Shown here one piece after another: positions 1 to 4,698 of a DNA stretch of 6,096 nucleotides; within the stretch, counting starts at the first letter, position 1, and the number at the start of each line of letters is the position of its first letter. This DNA is from UBA11606 sp039188975 (GTDB lineage: Bacteria; Actinomycetota; Acidimicrobiia; Acidimicrobiales; Aldehydirespiratoraceae), in the NCBI GenBank assembly GCA_039188975.1, contig JBCCYT010000223.1, positions 1 through 6,096 on the forward strand, given 5' to 3'. Made by a program: the position numbers and the translations under genes. A model generated the notes under the pieces. That model was not told where the DNA came from. It saw only the letters and a list, made by a program, of their open reading frames with translations, and made no database searches.

Positions 1-1
1 C

Positions 2-250
2 AACGACACCCGGCTGCGCATCCTCCACACCATCGCCCGTGACGGTGAGGTGTCGGTGACCGCCATCGCTACCCAGGTCGATGCCGGGGTCAACACCGTC
101 TCCAACCAGCTGCAACGGTTGGCCGACCAGGGGATCGTCGCTACCCGCCGCGACGGCAACCGGATCTACTACCGCCTTGACGATCCCTGCGTCGGTGGCC
201 TCATGGAACTCGGCCTCTGTCTCCGCGGCCTGCCGCCGGGGACTTGCTGA
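2..250 (+). CDS. ArsR-family winged-helix transcriptional regulator (5' end missing)
   Basis: The reading frame enters at the window edge and gives 82 residues to a TGA stop. It begins NDTRLRILHTIARDGEVSV, the usual first helix of ArsR/SmtB repressors. A helix-turn-helix follows (about residues 17-45, with VNTVSNQLQRLADQGIV as the recognition-helix region), then a beta-wing (VATRRDGNRIYYRL, about 46-59) and a short C-terminal helix. These proteins are dimeric DNA-binding repressors, many of which sense metals or redox state. The classical alpha-3 CxC metal site (ELCVCDL) is absent: the same position reads EVSVTAI. Instead three cysteines lie at the C-terminus (C63, C73 and the final residue C82), which could form a C-terminal sensing site; that is inference. 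A GTG at position 50 lies inside the HTH and is not a credible start, so the true start is upstream of the window. The target gene is not visible. Family assignment is firm; the ligand is unknown. Confidence 0.85.
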   Translation, partial: NDTRLRILHTIARDGEVSVTAIATQVDAGVNTVSNQLQRLADQGIVATRRDGNRIYYRLDDPCVGGLMELGLCLRGLPPGTC

Positions 251-341
251 GTCGCGGTCTCGGACGCCAGACAGACGAGGAGCTCGGCCGTACTGCAGGT
301 GATCGCCACCATCTCGGCCGTGATCTCGGTGGTGTCGGTCC
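251..341. other. Short intergenic gap between convergent genes
   Basis: These 91 bases lie between the stop of the ArsR-type regulator and the stop of the minus-strand membrane protein. I see no strong hairpin with a T-tract, no RNA gene and no convincing small gene. A plus-strand frame through it encodes a short hydrophobic stretch, but it lacks a proper start and ribosome binding site, so it is not annotated as a gene. Confidence 0.5.
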
Positions 342-1022
342 CTACGGCGAGCTCGTCCCAGTCCCGGCCAACGCTTCGATAATCAGCACTGCGGCCACGA
401 AAACGAGGGTGACAGCGACACTTCGCCGGAACTCGACCTTCGGGAAGGCCCACAGAGGGCCATAGGTCGAAGGAACGAACCGAACGGGGCGCCGTTCGTC
501 GGGGGAGTGGCCGTACCAGCGGCGAAAGAACAGCACCGCGATGATCGCCGACACGAAGGCCCACCCGGCGGGATCGGGAAGCAGGATGGCGGCGAGGACG
601 AGCGGTAGGAGAATCGTGAGAAGCCATCGCAGGGTCTCTCGTCGGCTCGGTCGACGCCACTGCGCGCCGCGGTACGTGGCGTTCCCCAGCGCACTCGCAC
701 CGGTCGGGTCGAGTACGAAACGGCTCCGCAGGCTCGAACCGACATAGAACGTCGCCAGCGTCAGTGCGTGGAACTCGGCTTCGCTGACGCCGAGCCACGC
801 GATGTCGAGCCAGCCGAACAGCGCTTCGCCGAGTCGGGAAACAGCCCGGCGATATGCGTCAATCCACACAAGGGCGTCGGCGGTCAGGGCTGTTTGTTGA
901 ACCGTCGTCAACAGCGTGACGATCCCGATCGCTTTGGTGAACGAATCGAACAACTCCACCGAGCGCGGCGCCGAGCCTTCCGTGGGTGGCAGTGGGGGCA
1001 GCCCCGGATGCGATTCAGGCAC
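342..1022 (-). CDS. Small hypothetical membrane protein, 226 aa
   Basis: I do not recognise the family. The frame ends with TAG and the most plausible start is GTG at 1022, giving MPESHPGLPPLPPTEG. A later GTG at 959 (MELFDSFTKAIGIV) would give 205 residues. The frame stays open far upstream, but that part is antisense to the dehydrogenase gene and is shadow. Neither start has a clear Shine-Dalgarno sequence. Strongly hydrophobic segments lie at about residues 133-148 (WLLTILLPLVLAAILL), 151-166 (PAGWAFVSAIIAVLFF) and 201-218 (SVAVTLVFVAAVLIIEAL). A weaker one lies near 30-50. The middle (50-125) is rich in aromatic and charged residues, with amphipathic helices such as WIDAYRRAVSRLGEALFGWLD. 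The basic stretches (RRPSRR, FFRRWYGHSPDERR) next to the hydrophobic helices are typical of an inner-membrane protein. It is divergent from the SDR gene and convergent with the ArsR-type gene. No function is proposed. Confidence 0.6.
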   Translation of the reverse strand: MPESHPGLPPLPPTEGSAPRSVELFDSFTKAIGIVTLLTTVQQTALTADALVWIDAYRRAVSRLGEALFGWLDIAWLGVSEAEFHALTLATFYVGSSLRSRFVLDPTGASALGNATYRGAQWRRPSRRETLRWLLTILLPLVLAAILLPDPAGWAFVSAIIAVLFFRRWYGHSPDERRPVRFVPSTYGPLWAFPKVEFRRSVAVTLVFVAAVLIIEALAGTGTSSP

Positions 1023-1146
1023 GACAAATGGTAGCGCCAGCGCCGGTGCCCGTTCTTCGGGAATCTGTCGGTGAGCGCGCCGCGCTCGGGCGCACCCGCG
1101 TAGGCTTCGCGCCGCGTCACCCCGACTGATCGATGGAGCAGCGACC
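1023..1146. promoter_or_regulatory. Divergent intergenic region with a 15-bp palindrome
   Basis: This 124-bp region separates the divergent membrane-protein and SDR genes, so it should carry promoters for both. No good -35/-10 pair stands out. It contains a perfect palindrome at 1073-1087 (GAGCGCG-C-CGCGCTC, 7-bp arms, one central base). A small hairpin lies at 1049-1061 (CCCG-TTCTT-CGGG). The palindrome could be an operator, but its all-GC core makes chance occurrence in this genome plausible. Confidence 0.35.
1135..1138 (+). promoter_or_regulatory. Ribosome binding site of the SDR gene
   Basis: GGAG lies eight bases before the GTG at 1147 and decides this start. An ATG at 1133 is out of frame. 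Confidence 0.6.
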
Positions 1147-1944
1147 GTGACCGAACCTGGGACTCGCCACATCCATGACTTCTCGCTCGACTTCTTTTCG
1201 CTCGCGGGCAAGCGGGCGATCGTCACCGGTGGGAATCGCGGGCTCGGGCAGGCGTATGCCGTCGCGATGGCGAAGGCCGGCGCCGATCTGTACATCCCGA
1301 CCGTGGCCGACGACGACGGCACGACCAACGAGCTGATCCAGGCGGAAGGGCGGCGCTGCGAGATTGTGCACGCCGACCTGACGGTCGAGGGAACGCCAGC
1401 CGAGGTGGTGCAAGGCTGTGTCGACACGCTCGGTGGGGTCGACATCGTCGTGAACAACGCCGGCATCGGCATCAACGTCGACGACGTCCGCGAGTTCGAC
1501 CGGTCGAAGTGGGACCCGATGGTGGCGGTGAACCTCACCGCTGCGTTCGAGATGAGTCACGCAGTCGCGGCGACGTTCATGGAGCAGGGGAGCGGCAAGA
1601 TCATCAACGTCTGCTCGATGTTCTCGTTCCTCGGTGGACAGCGGTCGCCGGCCTACGCCGCCACCAAGCACGGCATTGCCGGGCTCACCAAGGCGTACGC
1701 CGACGAGCTGGGACCGTTTGGGGCCCAAGTCAACGGCATCGCACCCGGCTATTTCGCCACGGAACTCACGACCGAAACCCGCAAAGACCCTGAGTACAAC
1801 AAGGCCGTCCTCGACCACATCCCTGCCGGTGAGTGGGGCCAGGTCCAAGACCTCATGGGGGCGTGCATCTTTCTCGCCTCCCACGCCTCCAACTATGTGA
1901 ATGGCCATGTCCTCGCCGTCGACGGTGGCTACCTCGTCCGCTAA
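1147..1944 (+). CDS. Short-chain dehydrogenase/reductase, KduD-like (sugar/polyol dehydrogenase type)
   Basis: This is a full-length classical SDR of 265 residues, predicted cytosolic and NAD(P)-dependent. It has the Rossmann glycine motif TGGNRGLG (27-34), an acidic residue near the adenine pocket (D77 in ADLT), NNAG (103-106) and the catalytic tetrad N129, S157, Y170 and K174 (YAATK). The PG loop is at 200-201, and the end reads YVNGHVLAVDGGYLVR. From memory, the segments CSMFSFLGGQRSPAYAATKHG, PAGEWGQVQDLMG and YVNG...VDGG closely resemble KduD (2-dehydro-3-deoxy-D-gluconate 5-dehydrogenase) and gluconate 5-dehydrogenases. The substrate is therefore probably a sugar acid, polyol or similar hydroxy compound, but it is not proven. 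The second beta strand ends IPTVADDD, which does not settle NAD versus NADP. The GTG start is supported by GGAG at 1135-1138, eight bases upstream. The gene lies 77 bp before an FAD-linked oxidase on the same strand, which suggests shared expression, although a large palindrome separates them. Confidence 0.92.
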   Translation: MTEPGTRHIHDFSLDFFSLAGKRAIVTGGNRGLGQAYAVAMAKAGADLYIPTVADDDGTTNELIQAEGRRCEIVHADLTVEGTPAEVVQGCVDTLGGVDIVVNNAGIGINVDDVREFDRSKWDPMVAVNLTAAFEMSHAVAATFMEQGSGKIINVCSMFSFLGGQRSPAYAATKHGIAGLTKAYADELGPFGAQVNGIAPGYFATELTTETRKDPEYNKAVLDHIPAGEWGQVQDLMGACIFLASHASNYVNGHVLAVDGGYLVR

Positions 1945-1945
1945 C

Positions 1946-1990
1946 CGAAATGTCACCTTTTGGTGTCAGACACCAAAAGGTGACATTTCG
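1946..1990. repeat. Perfect 45-nt palindrome, REP/MITE-like intergenic element
   Basis: Two 22-nt arms are exact reverse complements around a single central A (1968). The left arm begins CGAAATGTCACC and ends TTTTGGTGTC; the right arm begins GACACCAAAA and ends GGTGACATTTCG. I checked the pairing base by base; it breaks at 1945/1991 (C/A). Each arm is itself a near-palindrome: TGTCACC-TTTT-GGTGTCA pairs six of seven positions. The element can therefore form one long hairpin or smaller nested ones. It is far richer in A/T than its surroundings and starts two bases after the SDR stop codon. No downstream T-run follows, so it is not a classical intrinsic terminator, although the hairpin could still attenuate or stabilise the transcript. 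The GGTGTC/GACACC core resembles repeats associated with REP-associated (Y1-type) transposases in my memory; that link is inference. No transposase gene is in the window. Confidence 0.85.
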
Positions 1991-2009
1991 ACTTCTCTGA
2001 TCTGCAACC

Positions 2010-2014
2010 AGGAG
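2010..2014 (+). promoter_or_regulatory. Ribosome binding site of the FAD oxidase gene
   Basis: AGGAG lies seven bases before the GTG at 2022. This is the clearest Shine-Dalgarno sequence in the window and it fixes the start. Confidence 0.75.
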
Positions 2015-2021
2015 TGCAACT

Positions 2022-3488
2022 GTGCCTTCCACCCTCACCCGTGAAGCGATCGTCGACCAGCTCACCGAGCTGCTCGGCGCCGACAAGGTCGACACCGACG
2101 AGCAGACGCTCAAAGAGAACAGCCTCGACCGCTACCGCAAACTCGAAGACATCTTCGGCATCTACAACCTGCCGATCCCCGCCGCGGTCGTGCGCGCAAC
2201 CAGCACCGCCGACATTTCGGCCGCGCTTGCCTTCTGCAACGAACACGGCATCAACATCGTCCCCAAGACCGGGGGCACCGCGACCGAGGGCGGGCTCGAA
2301 ACGATCGCCGAGAACTCGATCGTGCTCGACGGCAAGGGCATGGATCAGGTCCTGTCGATCGACGAGTTCAACATGCAGGCGACCGTGCAGTGCGGCGTGA
2401 AGCTCCAGGATCTCGAAGACCAGCTCCGTCCGCTCGGGCTCACCACCGGACACTCCCCGCAGTCGAAGCCGATCGCCATGTACGGCGGCCTGGTCGCGAC
2501 CCGCAGCATCGGCCAGTTCTCGACCCTCTACGGCGGGATCGAAGACATGGTGATGGGGCTCGAGGCAGTGCTTCCCTCGGGTGAGGTCGTGCGTATCAAA
2601 GACGTGCCTCGCCGGGCCGCCGGGCCCGACATTCGCCACATCATCATCGGGAACGAAGGGGCGCTGTGTTACGTCACCGAAGTCACGGTGAAGCTCTTCC
2701 CCTTCTACCCCGACAACAATCACTTCCTGGGGTGGCGGCTCGACGACATGAAGCCCGGGTTCGAGATCCTGCGTGACGTGATGGCGGCCGGCTACAAGCC
2801 ATCGGTCGCTCGTCTCTACGACGCGGAAGATGGCGCCCAGCACGGGTTCAACGAGTTTGCACCGGATCAGTGCGTGTTGATCTTCACGACCGAGGGCCCG
2901 GCCGGCGTCTCGCGGGCGACGGCTGACGGCATCGCCGAGATCGTCAACGCTCGTACTGAAGTGACCCCGGTCGACACCGAGATCATTCGGGCGTGGTTCG
3001 AGCATCTCAACTGGGGGCCGGAGAAGCTGGTCGAGGAGCGCGACTTCATTCGGGAGAACCTGCGGATGGGGTACACGACCGAGGTGTCGGGGAACTGGTC
3101 GGTGATCAACGAGATCTACGAGAACGGCATCCGTCGTGTGCGTGAGGAGTTCCCGCACGTCGCGGACATCACGATGCTGGGCGGCCATTCGTCGCACAGC
3201 TATCAGACCGGCACGAACATGTATTTCGTCTACGACTACAACGTCGTCGACTGCACGTACGAAGAGGAGCGGGAGAAGTACCACATCCCGCTCAACGCGA
3301 TCTTCGTGGAGGAAGCGCTGAAGGCCGGCGGATCGATGTGTCATCACCACGGCATCGGGAAGTACCGGGCTCCGTGGACCGAAGCCGAGCACGGGACGGC
3401 CTACCGCTTGATGGAGGGCCTGAAGCGTGATCTCGACCCGAACGGGATCATGAACCTGGGCTGCATCTTCCCCGTCGACGAGGGCTGA
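2022..3488 (+). CDS. FAD-binding oxidase, alkyl-dihydroxyacetonephosphate synthase-like (VAO/PCMH family)
   Basis: This 488-residue flavoprotein is of the vanillyl-alcohol oxidase type. The FAD-binding PCMH domain spans about 54-228. It includes the pyrophosphate-binding stretch VPKTGGTATEGGLE (80-93), the HSPQSKPIAMYGGLVATRSIGQ segment (144-165) and YGGIEDMVMGLEAVLPSG (170-187). VPRRAAGPDIRHIIIGNEGAL (195-215) follows. The order and wording of these blocks match alkyl-DHAP synthases (AGPS), as does the C-terminal CHHHGIGK motif (440-447). AGPS enzymes use this triple histidine together with a tyrosine in catalysis. The tyrosine-rich stretch SYQTGTNMYFVYDYN (393-407) lies where AGPS has its active-site tyrosine. 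The C-terminus DPNGIMNLG (472-480) is typical of the family. It is shorter than eukaryotic AGPS (about 600 residues or more) and lacks a targeting sequence, so it is probably cytosolic. It may be a true ether-lipid enzyme or an FAD-linked hydroxyacid/polyol dehydrogenase of the GlcD type; sequence alone does not decide. It probably forms a unit with the preceding SDR. Confidence 0.88.
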   Translation: MPSTLTREAIVDQLTELLGADKVDTDEQTLKENSLDRYRKLEDIFGIYNLPIPAAVVRATSTADISAALAFCNEHGINIVPKTGGTATEGGLETIAENSIVLDGKGMDQVLSIDEFNMQATVQCGVKLQDLEDQLRPLGLTTGHSPQSKPIAMYGGLVATRSIGQFSTLYGGIEDMVMGLEAVLPSGEVVRIKDVPRRAAGPDIRHIIIGNEGALCYVTEVTVKLFPFYPDNNHFLGWRLDDMKPGFEILRDVMAAGYKPSVARLYDAEDGAQHGFNEFAPDQCVLIFTTEGPAGVSRATADGIAEIVNARTEVTPVDTEIIRAWFEHLNWGPEKLVEERDFIRENLRMGYTTEVSGNWSVINEIYENGIRRVREEFPHVADITMLGGHSSHSYQTGTNMYFVYDYNVVDCTYEEEREKYHIPLNAIFVEEALKAGGSMCHHHGIGKYRAPWTEAEHGTAYRLMEGLKRDLDPNGIMNLGCIFPVDEG

Positions 3489-3505
3489 CTCGGCGATTGA
3501 GCGGA

Positions 3506-3529
3506 CGGTTCCTCGACTAGCCGGGACCG
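3506..3529. terminator. Possible bidirectional terminator hairpin
   Basis: CGGTTCC (3506-3512) pairs with GGGACCG (3523-3529), with one G-T wobble and a 10-base loop. It lies in the 51-bp gap between the convergent FAD oxidase and coiled-coil genes. No T-run follows on either strand, so the call rests on position and pairing only. Confidence 0.35.
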
Positions 3530-3539
3530 CAGTTCGAGT

Positions 3540-4055
3540 TCAGGTGAACAGCGGGACGATGCTCCCGGCGATGAACACGGCGAGCGTCACCGCCATGGTC
3601 AGCGCGGCGAACGTGATCGTTCGGCTGAGATTGTCGATGCGACCACCCATGTCATCGATGCGTCCACCCATCGCGTCGATGCGTCCGCCCATCTGATCGA
3701 TCCGGCCGCTCATGGAATCCATCCGACCGTTCATGTCGTCCATCCGTCCGTTCATGTCGTCCATGCGGCCGTTCATGTCGTCCATGCGGCCATTCATGTC
3801 GTCCATACGGAGGGTCATGGTCTGCATCTGGCCCGACAGATCATCCATCCGGGTGGTCAGGCGCTCGTCGATCTCGGTGATGCGGCCACCAAGCGTGTCG
3901 ACGCGTCCATCGAGGCGGGTGATGTCGGCCTTTGTTGCGATCTCGCTCCACTCGACGTCGGGCATGGACTCCATCATGGCATCCGCTGCCTCTTCGTCCA
4001 TCAGGTCGGTGAGGTATTGGCGGATTCGAAGGCGTGTCTTTTCGCTGGTGGGCAT
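3540..4055 (-). CDS. Tail-anchored coiled-coil protein with heptad repeats, 171 aa
   Basis: Three parts are visible. The N-terminal region (1-45: MPTSEKTRLRIRQYL ... DLMDEEAADAMMESMPDVEWSEIATKADI) resembles a common group of actinobacterial hypothetical proteins carrying a 'P..W..lATK.D' motif. A long heptad coiled coil (about 46-144) has units such as RMDDMNG repeated four times almost identically, then RMDSMSG, RIDQMGG, RIDAMGG and RIDDMGG. A single hydrophobic C-terminal helix (about 145-170, TITFAALTMAVTLAVFIAGSIVPLF) would anchor it in the membrane with the coil in the cytoplasm. The general plan recalls DUF1640/CCDC90-like proteins; no biochemical role is known to me. ATG 4055 is chosen over a start at 4112 because the extra 19 residues look unstructured and non-coding. 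Only a weak GGGA precedes it. It lies downstream of the Lrp-type gene on the same strand, 93 bp away with a possible hairpin between them, so co-transcription is uncertain. Confidence 0.75.
   Translation of the reverse strand: MPTSEKTRLRIRQYLTDLMDEEAADAMMESMPDVEWSEIATKADITRLDGRVDTLGGRITEIDERLTTRMDDLSGQMQTMTLRMDDMNGRMDDMNGRMDDMNGRMDDMNGRMDSMSGRIDQMGGRIDAMGGRIDDMGGRIDNLSRTITFAALTMAVTLAVFIAGSIVPLFT
3645..3833. repeat. 21-bp tandem repeats inside the coiled-coil gene
   Basis: A 21-bp period is in phase over nine units starting at 3645. Units begin with (a/g)(c/t)(c/t)CAT at 3645, 3666, 3687, 3708, 3729, 3750, 3771, 3792 and 3813. The four units 3729-3812 are nearly identical (GTTCATGTCGTCCATSCGKCC type). 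Outer units are degraded at DNA level while the heptad pattern remains. This suggests recent expansion in the centre of an older repeat. Changes of one unit keep the reading frame. Confidence 0.85.
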
Positions 4056-4110
4056 GGCGGTTCCCGTTCGTTCGTGTGCTGGCGAGTGAGCGAGGGGAAG
4101 TGATGGACCC

Positions 4111-4139
4111 AACCTACGGCGGGGGTGTGACGCCGGGTT
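4111..4139 (-). terminator. Possible terminator hairpin after the Lrp-type gene
   Basis: On the plus strand AACC (4111-4114) and CGGCG (4117-4121) pair with CGCCG (4131-4135) and GGTT (4136-4139). This gives nine base pairs with a two-base bulge and a nine-base loop. It starts ten bases beyond the stop of the minus-strand Lrp/AsnC gene. It has no T-tract, so it may be a weak or factor-dependent terminator or just a GC-rich hairpin. Confidence 0.35.
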
Positions 4140-4148
4140 CGGAGGGGG

Positions 4149-4625
4149 TCAGAGGGCGGCGCCGGGGCGGCGGGACTCGTCGAGGAGCACGGCGGTTTCG
4201 GTGTTGCGGATGCCGGGGACGAGCAGGAGTTCGCGCAGCACGACGTCGCGGAGATCGTCGAGGCTGCGGGCTCGCACGAGCACGACGAAGTCCGACGAGC
4301 CGGCGGTGAGGCCGACCCACTGCACGCTGTCGATGCTGGTGAGGCGATCGTGCATGTCGGCCCATTCGACCTGTTCGGCGCTGAGCGTGATCAGCGCCCC
4401 GACCGGTAGGCCGACGGCGGCCGGGGCGACCCGAGCTTCGAATCCCTGGATCACGCCGGAGTCGACGAGCCGGTCGAAGCGGGCGTATGCGGTTGCTCGG
4501 CTGACGCCGACCCGTTCGGCCAGTTGCGGCACCGACAGGCGGCCGTCGACCCGTAACAGCGCGACGATCTTCTCGTCGATGTCGTCGAGAGCAACCGCGG
4601 CGGAGACGTTTTGATCCTTTGGCAC
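4149..4625 (-). CDS. Lrp/AsnC-family transcriptional regulator
   Basis: This 158-residue protein has the standard Lrp/AsnC length and two-domain layout. The N-terminal HTH is at about 13-62: LDDIDEKIVALLRVDGRLS, then VPQLAERVGVSRATAYARFDRL with the recognition helix SRATAYARFDRL. The C-terminal RAM/ligand-binding domain runs from about 72 to 150 and includes VQWVGLTAGSSDFVVLVRA (101-119) and VPGIRNTETAVLL (136-148). Members form dimers and higher assemblies and usually bind amino acids. The gene is divergent from phenylalanine 4-monooxygenase with 73 bp between starts, so that enzyme is the likely target and an aromatic amino acid a plausible effector (inference). The GTG start has no Shine-Dalgarno sequence. 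A TATGAT -10 box lies six bases upstream of it, as expected for a leaderless mRNA. An inverted repeat overlaps that box, pointing to autoregulation. Confidence 0.9.
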   Translation of the reverse strand: MPKDQNVSAAVALDDIDEKIVALLRVDGRLSVPQLAERVGVSRATAYARFDRLVDSGVIQGFEARVAPAAVGLPVGALITLSAEQVEWADMHDRLTSIDSVQWVGLTAGSSDFVVLVRARSLDDLRDVVLRELLLVPGIRNTETAVLLDESRRPGAAL

Positions 4626-4698
4626 GTCAAGATCATACGTTCGTCTTGATTAAGATCGCTGATCCATCTCTTCAATCGATCGATGGCATCCTGTTTGT
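4626..4698. promoter_or_regulatory. Divergent Lrp-gene/phhA control region with operator-like repeat
   Basis: The 73 bp between the two divergent starts are clearly A/T-richer than the flanking genes. TCAAGA (4627-4632) and TCTTGA (4644-4649) form an inverted repeat with an 11-bp spacer. A second near-palindrome, TCTTGATTAAGA (4644-4655), shares the right half. On the minus strand TATGAT (4637-4632) lies six bases before the regulator's GTG. On the plus strand TAAGAT (4651-4656) is a possible -10 for phhA. Neither has a convincing -35. The phhA ATG also lacks a Shine-Dalgarno sequence. Confidence 0.5.

Noticed and set aside
169..345. Possible frameshifted continuation of the membrane protein (DELAVGTDTTEITAEMVAITCSTAELL in another minus frame)
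   Set aside because: The stretch looks mildly protein-like, but it would overlap the ArsR-type gene antisense, and the TAG at 342 follows naturally after the last helix. There is no independent sign of a frameshift.
1023..1538. N-terminal extension of the membrane protein to a start at 1538
   Set aside because: The extra residues are antisense to the SDR coding region and serine/proline-rich, without family features. GTG 1022 leaves a normal divergent intergenic region.
1117..1956. A 279-codon open frame on the minus strand
   Set aside because: It is antisense to the SDR gene, with the same low-complexity shadow composition and no domain. The SDR has complete catalytic motifs and a ribosome binding site.
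1946..1990. The palindrome as an ordinary intrinsic terminator
   Set aside because: The stem is much longer than usual, perfect over 22 bp with a one-base centre, and is not followed by a T-run. The next gene on the same strand has a good ribosome binding site only about 20 bases downstream. A terminator role is not excluded but does not explain the perfection.
1953..3392. A 479-codon open frame on the minus strand
   Set aside because: It is antisense to the FAD oxidase, whose motifs are unmistakable. Its translation is rich in V, D, R and H, as expected for the reverse of GC-biased codons, and has no recognisable domain. It also runs into the palindrome.
4056..4112. Upstream start of the coiled-coil protein adding 19 residues
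   Set aside because: The extension (MGPSLPLAHSPAHERTGTA) has no structure, and the family-like sequence begins at MPTSEKTRLRIRQ, so ATG 4055 is preferred.
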